Assembly (NCBI GenBank): GCA_900544135.1
Contig: UQTU01000003.1
Span: 124,001 to 188,000, forward strand
Direction of reading: 5' to 3'
From: an uncultured Collinsella sp.
GTDB taxonomy: Bacteria > Actinomycetota > Coriobacteriia > Coriobacteriales > Coriobacteriaceae
Length of the DNA stretch: 64,000 nucleotides
In this document: piece by piece, positions 14,435 to 22,652 of the stretch
Numbering within the stretch: position 1 is the stretch's first letter
Layout of the letters: every line of letters starts with the position of its first letter
The notes under the pieces: model-generated
Database searches by the model: none
What the model was told of the DNA's origin: nothing
What the model saw: the letters and a program-made list of their open reading frames with translations, nothing else
Position numbers and translations under genes: made by a program

Positions 14435-16666
14435 CTAGAAGTTGGCGTCGTTGAGCTGGGTGCTCTCGAGTCCGTCGAGTTGCTGTTGCTCGGGCGTATC
14501 GGCGACGCTCTCGAGCAGCTCGGTGGGATCGACGTTCATACTCTTGCCGGCCTCGTTGCCGTTGACCAAGTCGTCCGAGAAGATATCGACTTCCATTTCC
14601 TCGGCCTCTTCGATCTGAACCTCGAGCGGCACCTGGGTGCGCACGAGCTTAACGGCCGGGCGCATGCGGGCAAACAGTGGCACGTACTCGATGATGATGG
14701 CCGAGTTCTCGAGACCATACCAACGTGCCGGGCTTCCGCAGGCGCGGCGGACGGCGTACTTGATGGCCATGACGCGATGGTCGTTGCGGTTGATGTCCGT
14801 TTCGGGGGCGAGCATCTTGCGCAGCATGCAAAAACGGAAGTCGCCCACGTTGCCGCGCGTCTCGTAGATGGAGTAGGTGTGGTGCTGCGGCGGCAGCTCG
14901 CCCGATGCCATCAAGTCGCCAACAATCTGGCGCAGGTAGGCATTGATGCGCTGGTTGACCTTAAAGCCCAGGTCCAAGCGCACGCGGAACAAAAAGTCCG
15001 TGCCAAAGGTCTCGACGGAATACTCGTGCGTATAGGGCTCGTCGGTAACGTGCACGTTGATGAACCAGTATGCCTTGGCGCGCTTGGGATGCTTATCCAA
15101 GATGGAATAGAGCACGTCGCGGTCGAGCGTGAGCGGGTCGGGACTGTTGGTAAGGAACACCAGATTGTCGGCGAGCACGGGGTAGGTCTCGTCGTTGCGC
15201 AGGCGGTCGAGCTGGTCAATGTACTTGGAGACGGGCAGCAGGATCGTCTGCGTGCGCTCGATGGCGGTGCCGCGGCGCCACACGTACATAAGGCCAAACA
15301 GCAGCGAGGCCAAGAAGATCATGACGTAGCCGCCGTCAAAGAACATGGTGAGGCACGAGGCGAAGAAGCACAGCTCAATGGCGCCAAAAAGTAGGGCAAA
15401 GACGCAGGCGCCCAGCTTGCGCTTGAGAATGCCGGCGATATAGCTCGTCAGCAGCGTGGTGGTCATGAGCATGGTCACGGTAATGGCGAGGCCGTAGGCG
15501 CTCTCCATGCGCTCGGAGTTTTGGAACAGCAGCACGATGAAGATACAGCCGACCCACATGATGTTGTTGACGAGCGGAATATAGAGTTGGCCCTTGGTGT
15601 CGCTGGGGTAGTGGATGCGCAGATGCGGCATAAGGTTGAGGCGCGTTGCCTCCGAAACCAACGAGAACGAGCCGGTGATGAGCGCCTGCGAGGCGATGAT
15701 GGCCGCCACGGCCGAAAGCACGATGGCAAAGGGGCGCAGGGGCTCGGGGAGCATCATATAGAACGGGTTGACGATATCCATCGCGAGCATCTGGGGATTG
15801 GAATTGTTGGCGAGCAGCCAAGCGCCCTGACCCAGATAGTTAAGGATGAGGGCTGCCTTTACGAACGGCCAGGATGCGTAAATGTTAGCCTTGCCCACGT
15901 GACCCATGTCCGAATAGAGCGCCTCGGCGCCGGTCGTCGACAGGAAGACGAAGCCGAGCACCATGATGCCCGAGTGGTTGATGGGCGAGAACAGGAACAT
16001 GATGCCGCGGATGGGGTTGAGCGCGCGTAGGATGGACAGGTTGCCGAGCATGTTGAACAGGCCGGCGCCAGCCAAGAACAGGAACCACAGCGTCATGAGC
16101 GGGCCGAACAGCTTGCCGATCGACGAGGTGCCGGCGCGCTGCATGGCAAACAGGCCGCAGATAATGATGATGGTGATGATGATGACGTTGGTCTGGCCGT
16201 CACCCAAAAGCGCATGGCCCCACTCGATAGTGCGCAAGCCCTCGATGGCCGTGGTAACCGTGACGGCGGGGGTGAGGATGCCGTCGGCGAGCAGCGCCGC
16301 GCCGCCGATCATGGCGGGAAGGATCAGCCACGGCGCCACTTTGCGCACCAAGCTAAACAGGGCGAAGATGCCGCCCTCGTTGTGGTTATCGGCCTTCATG
16401 GCGATAACCACGTACTTGACCGTGGTCACGAGCGTCATGGTCCAGATGACGAGCGAAAGCGCTCCTAAGATCATGTCCTCGCTGACGGTACCGATGCCGC
16501 CGTTGTTGGCGACGATTGATTTCATGGTGTACATGGGGCTCGTGCCGATGTCGCCGTAGACGACGCCGAGCGTAACGAGCAGCATGCCAGCGGAGAGGGG
16601 AATGGCTCCATGCCCGCCTTGACCACGCTGATCTTGGGGGCTTGCCTCCAGTTTGTTATGTGCCAC
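14435..16666 (-). CDS. kup: Low-affinity K+ uptake protein Kup
   Basis: A roughly 743-residue K+:H+ symporter of the KUP/HAK family: about 12 membrane helices in residues 25-455, then a cytoplasmic C-terminal domain. The family hallmark GVVYGDIGTSPMYTMKS is at the first helix. I prefer the GTG at 16666, because AAGGGAG lies five bases before it; an upstream ATG at 16684 would place that RBS inside the gene. No c-di-AMP riboswitch was recognised in the leader, but a GGTTATC/GATAACC inverted repeat sits just upstream. Confidence 0.93.
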   Translation of the reverse strand: MAHNKLEASPQDQRGQGGHGAIPLSAGMLLVTLGVVYGDIGTSPMYTMKSIVANNGGIGTVSEDMILGALSLVIWTMTLVTTVKYVVIAMKADNHNEGGIFALFSLVRKVAPWLILPAMIGGAALLADGILTPAVTVTTAIEGLRTIEWGHALLGDGQTNVIIITIIIICGLFAMQRAGTSSIGKLFGPLMTLWFLFLAGAGLFNMLGNLSILRALNPIRGIMFLFSPINHSGIMVLGFVFLSTTGAEALYSDMGHVGKANIYASWPFVKAALILNYLGQGAWLLANNSNPQMLAMDIVNPFYMMLPEPLRPFAIVLSAVAAIIASQALITGSFSLVSEATRLNLMPHLRIHYPSDTKGQLYIPLVNNIMWVGCIFIVLLFQNSERMESAYGLAITVTMLMTTTLLTSYIAGILKRKLGACVFALLFGAIELCFFASCLTMFFDGGYVMIFLASLLFGLMYVWRRGTAIERTQTILLPVSKYIDQLDRLRNDETYPVLADNLVFLTNSPDPLTLDRDVLYSILDKHPKRAKAYWFINVHVTDEPYTHEYSVETFGTDFLFRVRLDLGFKVNQRINAYLRQIVGDLMASGELPPQHHTYSIYETRGNVGDFRFCMLRKMLAPETDINRNDHRVMAIKYAVRRACGSPARWYGLENSAIIIEYVPLFARMRPAVKLVRTQVPLEVQIEEAEEMEVDIFSDDLVNGNEAGKSMNVDPTELLESVADTPEQQQLDGLESTQLNDANF

Positions 16667-16686
16667 GTGGACTCCCTTGGACATCC

Positions 16687-16711
16687 GGTTATCCGTCTAG
16701 GACAGATAACC
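16687..16711. promoter_or_regulatory. Inverted repeat in the kup leader
   Basis: GGTTATC-N11-GATAACC, perfect 7-bp arms, about 20-45 bases before the kup start. It could be a repressor site or leader hairpin; no regulator is adjacent. Confidence 0.4.
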
Positions 16712-16766
16712 TTTATGCCGTCTTTATACATACAAGAGCAGTTTGGCACATCAGGTTATTTTAGAC

Positions 16767-16790
16767 AATAATCCCCAGCTGAGGATTATT
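16767..16790. terminator. Hairpin between kup and the DMT exporter gene
   Basis: AATAATCC-N8-GGATTATT, perfect 8-bp stem, 34 bases past the exporter stop on the minus strand. No clean T-run follows, so termination is plausible but not sure. Confidence 0.45.
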
Positions 16791-16823
16791 TATGTACGCA
16801 GGTAGCATTTCAAAGCAGGGGCT

Positions 16824-17735
16824 TTAAGCACGTGCTGCCTGGGCGATGCCAGCCTTGGCGTTTGCGCGTTTGCCGGCGAGTTCGCAAAAGATCGCGCCGC
16901 CGATGATAAGCACGGCGCCCATCAGACGGACCGGTGTTATGGCTTCGCCCAAAAGGACGGCCGAGAACACGACCGCCGAAAGCGGCTCGAGGTAGCCGAT
17001 GACGGCGACGGTCTGGACGGGCAGTTTGGCGACGGCGCTAAAGTAGAGCAGGCAGCCGATGCCGGTGTTGACGACGCCGAGCATGACGACGGCGCGCCAA
17101 TCAATACTGGCGGCGACGCCGGCGGACAGGAATGAGGGGGCGCCCTGCGTGAGGAGCGTAAGGACCAGCGCGGTCAAAAAGGCGGCGCTCACCTGGAGCG
17201 CGGAGTTCTCGAGGCCCTCGATGTGCGGCGCACCCTTGCTGGCGATGACCATCAATGCATAGCAGAAGGCCGAGGCGATGCCGCAAGCGATACCCGCAAT
17301 GGGCATATTGCCGCCTAGACCTTGTGCCGCAATGAGAAAAGCACCGCAGGCGACGGCGATAAAGCCGGCGATTTTGCTGCCGGTCAGCTTTTCGCCAAAG
17401 ATGAGCGGGGAGAGCGCCATGACGATGATGGGGCCGCAGTAGTACAGCAGCGAGGATACGCCGACGCCAATCGTCTGGTAGGCGCGGAACAGAAAAATCC
17501 AGCTGGCGCCCAGCGCGGCTCCCGAGAGGAGGAGGGCTGCGGCTTCGCGGGGGCGGGATGGCGCCTGCAGCTTATGGCGTTGGGTGACGGCGAGGATGGT
17601 GACAAGCGAGAGTGCGCCCAAAAACGTGCGCAGTAGCACGATATCGGAGCTCGGCAGCGCGATGGCAGCGGCGATGATGCCGTTGGAGCCAAACAATAGC
17701 AATGCTGCTAAGTACGCAAACAGTCCGTTGTTCAT
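16824..17735 (-). CDS. EamA/DMT family exporter, LysR-linked
   Basis: A 303-residue membrane protein with ten predicted helices in two EamA repeats (about 5-135 and 150-290). The motif YLEPLSAVVFSAVLLGEAITP near residue 245 is typical of RhaT/YdcZ-like DMT permeases. Such proteins export amino acids or metabolites; substrate unknown. It is divergent from a LysR gene at 17854, and a 6-bp palindrome lies between them, a classic regulator-exporter arrangement. Start ATG at 17735. Confidence 0.85.
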   Translation of the reverse strand: MNNGLFAYLAALLLFGSNGIIAAAIALPSSDIVLLRTFLGALSLVTILAVTQRHKLQAPSRPREAAALLLSGAALGASWIFLFRAYQTIGVGVSSLLYYCGPIIVMALSPLIFGEKLTGSKIAGFIAVACGAFLIAAQGLGGNMPIAGIACGIASAFCYALMVIASKGAPHIEGLENSALQVSAAFLTALVLTLLTQGAPSFLSAGVAASIDWRAVVMLGVVNTGIGCLLYFSAVAKLPVQTVAVIGYLEPLSAVVFSAVLLGEAITPVRLMGAVLIIGGAIFCELAGKRANAKAGIAQAARA

Positions 17736-17764
17736 GCGCTGAAATCCCCTCTATATCCGAGCAT

Positions 17765-17781
17765 GTTCACTATGGGTGAAC
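17765..17781. promoter_or_regulatory. Candidate LysR operator between exporter and lysR
   Basis: GTTCAC-TATGG-GTGAAC, a perfect 6-bp dyad in the 118-base divergent gap. TATAAT at 17803-17808 is a good -10 toward the regulator. The dyad probably controls both directions. Confidence 0.6.
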
Positions 17782-17853
17782 TGGCTATAGAAGAAAAGCG
17801 AATATAATTCATAGATAGCATGACAAAAGCTCATGCATATGTGGAGGGGTGCC

Positions 17854-18711
17854 GTGGAAACGAATGTTCAAAAGATGCAGGTCCTACTCGAGACCGTGCG
17901 CGCCGGCAGTTTTACGCGCGCCGCCGAGCGGCTGAGCTATTCGCAGTCGGGCGTGAGCCGTATGGTGGCCGATCTTGAGGCCGACTGGGGCTTTAAAGTG
18001 CTTGATAGAAGCCGCGAGGGCGTAGTGCTTTCTGCCGACGGGCGGCAAGTTATGCCGGCTGTTGAGGCGTTATGCGAGGAATTCACTCGCTTGCAGCGAC
18101 GGGTGGATGAGATGCGTGGGCTCATGCGCGGCAAAATCTGCATCGGTACATTTTCGAGCGTGGCGACCCACGTGCTGCCGCCGGTGATTGCGCGCTTTCG
18201 CGCCGATCACCCGGACATCGATTACGAGCTGCTGATGGGTGATTACTCCGAGATTGAGCAATGGGTGGCGGAAGGTCGCTGCGACCTGGGCTTTATTCCG
18301 CGCGAACCACGCGGCGCCGGCATGGCGTCGCGGCCGTTGGTGCGAGACGAGTTAATGGCGGTAGTGCCAACAGGCTCTTTGCTTGCCGCGGCGGAGGTCG
18401 TCTCTCTTGCCGATTTGGCCAACGAGCAGTTTATTCTGCTGGAACGCGGCACAGATGATGAGATTACGCCGCTGTTTCGCCGCGCGGGCCTGGCGGTACG
18501 CTCTAAGCTGTCGACCTGGGATGATTATGCGATTATGGCCATGGTCGAGGACGGTCTGGGCGTGAGCATTCTTCCGGCGCTCATCTTGCGCCGCTGCCAG
18601 TTCGATGTTGCCGTGCGCCCGCTCGAGGGACATCCTCATCGGCAGATCAACGCCATATACCGCACCGCTGACGTTTCGCTTGCGGCGGCTCGTTTCCTTG
18701 AATATCTCTAA
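17854..18711 (+). CDS. LysR family transcriptional regulator of the divergent exporter
   Basis: A 285-residue LTTR with N-terminal winged helix (MQVLLETVRAGSFTRAAERL, SQSGVSRMVADLEADWG) and a periplasmic-binding-like effector domain. I chose the GTG at 17854 because GGAGGGG lies five bases upstream; an ATG at 17833 has no RBS. The dyad at 17765-17781 and the divergent EamA exporter suggest control of export by a small-molecule effector, which cannot be named from sequence. Confidence 0.88.
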   Translation: METNVQKMQVLLETVRAGSFTRAAERLSYSQSGVSRMVADLEADWGFKVLDRSREGVVLSADGRQVMPAVEALCEEFTRLQRRVDEMRGLMRGKICIGTFSSVATHVLPPVIARFRADHPDIDYELLMGDYSEIEQWVAEGRCDLGFIPREPRGAGMASRPLVRDELMAVVPTGSLLAAAEVVSLADLANEQFILLERGTDDEITPLFRRAGLAVRSKLSTWDDYAIMAMVEDGLGVSILPALILRRCQFDVAVRPLEGHPHRQINAIYRTADVSLAAARFLEYL

Positions 18712-18770
18712 AAGCGCGTACCTGTTGTCTACTTTGGGACAATTCTCGGGGTTCGGTACATTTTCTTATG

Positions 18771-18852
18771 AAATTGAACTTTCGGATAATGCGCCGCGCT
18801 ATACTGCTGCCTAAATTGAACTTAGGTTCAATTTGTGTTCTATAAATTGAAC
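18771..18852. promoter_or_regulatory. Four-half-site operator array before the HTH-aminotransferase
   Basis: AAATTGAAC occurs at 18771-18779, 18813-18821 and 18844-18852, and its inverse GTTCAATTT at 18826-18834. The middle pair forms a perfect 9-bp dyad with a 4-base spacer. A TATACT -10 at 18800-18805 lies between the first site and the dyad, so occupancy should repress. The HTH domain encoded just downstream is the obvious candidate ligand (inference). Confidence 0.7.
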
Positions 18853-18873
18853 TTTGCCAGCAAGGAGGTTCTA

Positions 18874-20394
18874 ATGGCCCAAGAGACGTTTAGCGATCGC
18901 CTGCGACAGACCATGTCCGATCGCGACGTTCGCCAGTCGGATGTAATCCGCGCATCGGAGATGCTCGGCAAAAAACTCGGCAAGAGTCAGATGAGCCAAT
19001 ATGTGAGCGGCAAGACGATCCCGCGGCGCGATGTGGCAGAGCTGCTCGCCCGTATTTTGGAGGTCGATGTTTCCTGGCTGCTCGCCAGTGACGCCGATCA
19101 AGTCGAGACGTCCTCGTCCCATAACGTTGCCAAATCCGAACCTAGTCTCTCAGCTCAAATTCCAAGGAGCACCACCATGCGTATTTTTTCTAAATCCACC
19201 AAGCTCGATAACGTCCTGTATGACGTGCGCGGTCCCGTCGTCGACGAGGCTGCCCGTATGGAGGACGAGGGCGAGCGCATCCTCAAGCTCAATATCGGCA
19301 ACCCGGCGCCCTTCGGTTTTCGCACGCCCGACGAGGTTATCAAGGACATGCGCCAGCAGCTGCCCGACTGCGAAGGCTATTCCAATTCGCGCGGCCTGTT
19401 CTCTGCGCGCAAGGCGATCATGCAGTATTCGCAGATCAAGGGCCTGCCCAATGTTCAGATGGAGCATATCTACACGGGCAACGGCGTGTCCGAACTCATT
19501 CAGCTTTCGATGAACGCTCTGCTCGACAATGGCGACGAGATTTTGATCCCCAGCCCCGACTATCCGCTCTGGACGGCGTGCGCAACCCTCGCCGGCGGTC
19601 ATCCCGTGCACTATCTATGCGATGAGCAGGCGGATTGGTATCCCGACCTGGAGGATATGGAGTCCAAGATCACGAGCGCGACCAAGGCCCTCGTCATCAT
19701 CAACCCCAACAACCCCACGGGCTCGGTCTACCCGCGCGAGGTGCTCGAGGGCATCGTCGAGGTTGCGCGCAGGCATCAGCTGATGATCTTTGCCGATGAG
19801 ATCTACGACCGTCTGTGCATGGACGGCTACGAGCACGTCTCGATTGCCTCGCTCGCTCCCGATCTGCCCTGCGTTACCTTTAGCGGCCTTTCCAAGTCGC
19901 ACATGATCGCGGGCTATCGTATTGGCTGGATGGTGCTTTCGGGCAACCAGCGCTGCATGAGCGACTTCATTATGGGTATCAACATGCTCTCTAACATGCG
20001 CCTGTGCTCCAACGTGCCGGCCCAGTCGATCGTCCAGACGGCGCTCGGTGGCCATCAGTCGGTCAACGACTACATCCGTCCCGGCGGTCGTGTCTACGAG
20101 CAGCGCAACTTTGTGTATGAGGCACTCAACAAGATCGATGGCATCTCGGTGGTCAAGCCGCGCGCGGCGTTCTATATCTTCCCCAAGATGGATGTTAAGA
20201 AGTTCAACATCACCGATGACGAGCAGTTTGCCCTCGACCTGCTGCACGAGAAGAAGATTCTGATCACGCGCGGCGGCGGCTTTAACTGGGCCGAGCCCGA
20301 TCACTTCCGCATCGTGTACCTGCCGCGCATGGAAGTGCTCAAAGAGTCGCTCGAAGACCTCGCCGACTTCTTCGATCATTACCGTCAAAGCTAA
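18874..20394 (+). CDS. HTH (XRE-like)-AlaA aminotransferase fusion
   Basis: A 506-residue protein. Residues 1-75 resemble a lambda-repressor-type HTH (SDRLRQTMSDRDVRQSDV, then KSQMSQYVSGKTIPRRDVAE, VDVSWLL). A linker (76-101) follows, then a complete class I aminotransferase (102-506) close to AlaA/AlaT glutamate-pyruvate transaminase: NPNNPTGSVYP, FADEIYDRLCMDG, PLP-lysine region SGLSKSHMIAGYRIGW and C-terminal FRIVYLPRM. AAGGAGG precedes the ATG at 18874. A second RBS and in-frame ATG at 19177 would yield the 405-residue enzyme alone, the usual AlaA length. The fusion may sense substrate or PLP state and autoregulate through the upstream AAATTGAAC array. Confidence 0.85.
   Translation: MAQETFSDRLRQTMSDRDVRQSDVIRASEMLGKKLGKSQMSQYVSGKTIPRRDVAELLARILEVDVSWLLASDADQVETSSSHNVAKSEPSLSAQIPRSTTMRIFSKSTKLDNVLYDVRGPVVDEAARMEDEGERILKLNIGNPAPFGFRTPDEVIKDMRQQLPDCEGYSNSRGLFSARKAIMQYSQIKGLPNVQMEHIYTGNGVSELIQLSMNALLDNGDEILIPSPDYPLWTACATLAGGHPVHYLCDEQADWYPDLEDMESKITSATKALVIINPNNPTGSVYPREVLEGIVEVARRHQLMIFADEIYDRLCMDGYEHVSIASLAPDLPCVTFSGLSKSHMIAGYRIGWMVLSGNQRCMSDFIMGINMLSNMRLCSNVPAQSIVQTALGGHQSVNDYIRPGGRVYEQRNFVYEALNKIDGISVVKPRAAFYIFPKMDVKKFNITDDEQFALDLLHEKKILITRGGGFNWAEPDHFRIVYLPRMEVLKESLEDLADFFDHYRQS
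19164..19179 (+). promoter_or_regulatory. Internal ribosome binding site and in-frame start for aminotransferase-only product
   Basis: AAGGAG at 19164 is followed seven bases later by ATG (19177), in frame with the fusion at codon 102. Initiation here gives a 405-residue AlaA-like protein beginning MRIFSKSTKLDNV. Confidence 0.6.
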
Positions 20395-20417
20395 GGGATA
20401 GAGGCTCTATACAATCG

Positions 20418-20456
20418 AAAGCTCCCTGCAGTTGCTTGGCTGCAGGGAGCTTTCTT
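20418..20456. terminator. Bidirectional terminator, aminotransferase/def
   Basis: AAAGCTCCCTGCA and TGCAGGGAGCTTT form a perfect 13-bp stem, followed by TCTT on the plus strand, between convergent genes. Confidence 0.82.
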
Positions 20457-20468
20457 GAATCGGTGGAA

Positions 20469-20879
20469 CTAAATAACGATTCCGTTGCAGTGGTCGATTT
20501 CGTGCTGGATGATCTCGGCGGTGTAGCCCGAGAAGTTTTTGATGCGGCGGACAAAGTTCTCGTCCAAATACTCAACCTTAATGCGGCGATAGCGGGTGCA
20601 GGGACGCTCGCCGATTAGCGAGAGGCATCCTTCGCTTGTCTGATAGGCATTGACCTGCTCAAGAATTTGAGGATTGTACATCAGGAGCGTCCTGTTGCCG
20701 TCCTTTACGCAGATGATGCGTTTGCGCACGCCGATCATGTTGGCGGCGAGGCCCACGCACTCGCGCTCATGCTCGTGGAGTGTATCTAGGAGATCCTGCC
20801 CGGTCGCGGCATCGTCGGGTCCCGCGTCTTCGGAAGGCAGACGCAAAAAGAACTCGGATTTCATGATGGGCTTAATCAT
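20469..20879 (-). CDS. def: Peptide deformylase (short clostridial-type)
   Basis: A 136-residue Fe/Zn hydrolase that removes the formyl group from nascent proteins. Motif 2 EGCLS and motif 3 IQHEIDH are intact, giving Cys and two His metal ligands and the catalytic Glu. Motif 1 is VGLAANMIG, with Met at the usual Gln position, as I recall for the short Firmicutes deformylase-2 group. RBS AGGAG lies seven bases before the ATG at 20879. It is divergent from the MFS gene. It contrasts with the 12726 paralogue, which keeps the Gln but lacks the Glu. Confidence 0.85.
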   Translation of the reverse strand: MIKPIMKSEFFLRLPSEDAGPDDAATGQDLLDTLHEHERECVGLAANMIGVRKRIICVKDGNRTLLMYNPQILEQVNAYQTSEGCLSLIGERPCTRYRRIKVEYLDENFVRRIKNFSGYTAEIIQHEIDHCNGIVI

Positions 20880-21009
20880 GGCGGGCTCCTCATGTCTTAT
20901 GCTTTCGTGGACTTTTAATAATAGCGCGGAAGGAAAGCTACGCGTCCGCGTTACAATCTTTCGACGTTGGACCATGTTGCCAGACTCGTCGTGTACGGCG
21001 TCTGGCGTA

Positions 21010-21038
21010 AGTCTAGGGCTCATTTTTCGCCCTGGACT
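21010..21038 (+). other. Leader hairpin before the MFS gene
   Basis: AGTCTAGGGC and GCCCTGGACT pair over 10 bp with one mismatch around a 9-base T-rich loop, 46 bases before the MFS start. It could be an attenuator or 5' stabiliser. Confidence 0.35.
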
Positions 21039-21084
21039 GTTCCTCTGGGGCGATGCGACTGTCGTTCCAAGAGGAAGGAAATGC

Positions 21085-22500
21085 ATGGGGAGCAAATCTC
21101 AGCAACAAGTTAGAGTAACGCCATCGGGCACTGCGGCGCTTCTCGTCGTAATGTATATTGCAGCCTTTGTCGCCGCGTTTAACGAGAACATCATTAACGT
21201 GGCGTTGCACGACATTATGGCGGCCTTTTCGGTGAGTGCCACCACGGCGCAGTGGCTCGTTTCGGGCTACATGATCGTGACGTCGATCTTTACGGCCATC
21301 ATGGCCTTCCTGTCCGGCCGTTTCTCGACGCGCAAGCTGCTGTTTTTCGCATGCGGATGCATGGTCGCCGGCGAAGTCCTGTGCCTGGTCGCTTCGTCGT
21401 TTAGCGTTTTGCTGCCAAGTCGTATTTTGCAGGCTGCGGGATCGGGCATCTTGTTCCCGCTCATGATGAACGTGGTGCTGTCATGCGCTCCGCGCGAGAA
21501 GCTCGGCCTGTATCTGAGCCTGGGCGGTGCCTGCATTACGCTGGGGCCGGCGTTTGGACCCGTGATCAGCGGTCTTATGTGTACGTTGTTTGGCTGGAGG
21601 GCGGTGTTCGTAGTGCCGCTGGTGGGCGGCATTGTGGTCGCTGTGGCGGGCGCAAAGCTTGTTCAGAATGTTGGAGAGCGCTCGAACACTACGCTTGATA
21701 TTCTGTCGGTTGTTTTGCTCGCGGCCGGCATTACGGCATTTGTGTATTCCGTAGGCGAGTTCTCGACCAATCTGATTGCCAGTATCGTGGCGCTCTTCAC
21801 CGCCATTGTGCTGCTCGGCCTGTTTGCCGCCCGTCAGCTCAAGCTCGAACATCCGGTGCTTAACGTGCGTCCCATGGCGAGCGTTCGCTTTTGGCCTGCG
21901 TGCCTGCTTGTGGTGGTGTCGATGATGACGACGTTCTCGATGAGCGTTTTGTTGCCGCTCTATTTTGAGGGCGCATACAGAATGACCGCACTTGTTGCGG
22001 GCTTGCTCATTTTGCCGGCGATTGCCTGCAACGCCGTGACCTCGATTGTGGGCGGACGCGTGATGGACGCCCGTGGCGCATGGCCGCTGCTGCCGGTCGG
22101 CTTTGCCCTGATTGCCGTGGGGCAGACTGCCATCTCGATGACGGCGGCAAGCATGAACATCGGCGTCGTCGTGGCGCTGACCGTTGTGGTGTATGCCGGA
22201 GTCGGTTTGGTGCTGAGCCCCTCGCAAACGGCCGGCTTGGAGACGCTGCCTGCCGCTGAGCATCCTCACGGAACGGCATTGCTCAACACGTGGAACATGA
22301 TTGCCGCATCGTTTGGCCCGTCGCTGTTTATCGGCCTGCTCTCGAGTTCTGCGGCGACTGCCGGTGTCGCTGGCGCTGCGACGGACGTTGCCCAGGCGAT
22401 TGGATTTGCAGCTGCCGTGCGTGTGGCGGCTGTAATTGCCGTGGTTGGGTTCGCGACGTCGCTGGTGTACGCTCGTCGCGAGTCGCACATGTCGCATTAA
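21085..22500 (+). CDS. MFS transporter, DHA2 (EmrB/QacA-like) drug:H+ antiporter family
   Basis: A 471-residue inner-membrane protein with about 14 helices. The first helix VVMYIAAFVAAFNENIINVA resembles DHA2 motif D1, and the loop SGRFSTRKLLFFACG is motif A. RILQAAGSGILFPLMMNVV and LGPAFGPVISGLM (motif C, antiporter signature) follow. The start at 21085 is preceded by GAGGAAGGAAATGC; an overlapping ATG four bases upstream is out of frame. Substrate is unknown; no regulator gene is adjacent. Confidence 0.87.
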   Translation: MGSKSQQQVRVTPSGTAALLVVMYIAAFVAAFNENIINVALHDIMAAFSVSATTAQWLVSGYMIVTSIFTAIMAFLSGRFSTRKLLFFACGCMVAGEVLCLVASSFSVLLPSRILQAAGSGILFPLMMNVVLSCAPREKLGLYLSLGGACITLGPAFGPVISGLMCTLFGWRAVFVVPLVGGIVVAVAGAKLVQNVGERSNTTLDILSVVLLAAGITAFVYSVGEFSTNLIASIVALFTAIVLLGLFAARQLKLEHPVLNVRPMASVRFWPACLLVVVSMMTTFSMSVLLPLYFEGAYRMTALVAGLLILPAIACNAVTSIVGGRVMDARGAWPLLPVGFALIAVGQTAISMTAASMNIGVVVALTVVVYAGVGLVLSPSQTAGLETLPAAEHPHGTALLNTWNMIAASFGPSLFIGLLSSSAATAGVAGAATDVAQAIGFAAAVRVAAVIAVVGFATSLVYARRESHMSH

Positions 22501-22652
22501 TGTGTGCACATAGATTCTGCAGCTAGATTGGATGGCGACACCATAAACTAATGGACGTTTTGCCGAGAGGCATGAATGTTTAAAGCGCAAAGAGTGCGCG
22601 ACGGGCCCCGCGAATGGGGCGATGATGCCCGAGAGGGCCAAGAAGGAGTCTC

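Noticed and set aside
16667..16823. c-di-AMP (ydaO-type) riboswitch upstream of kup
   Set aside because: The leader is too short and lacks the conserved blocks; only small inverted repeats were found.
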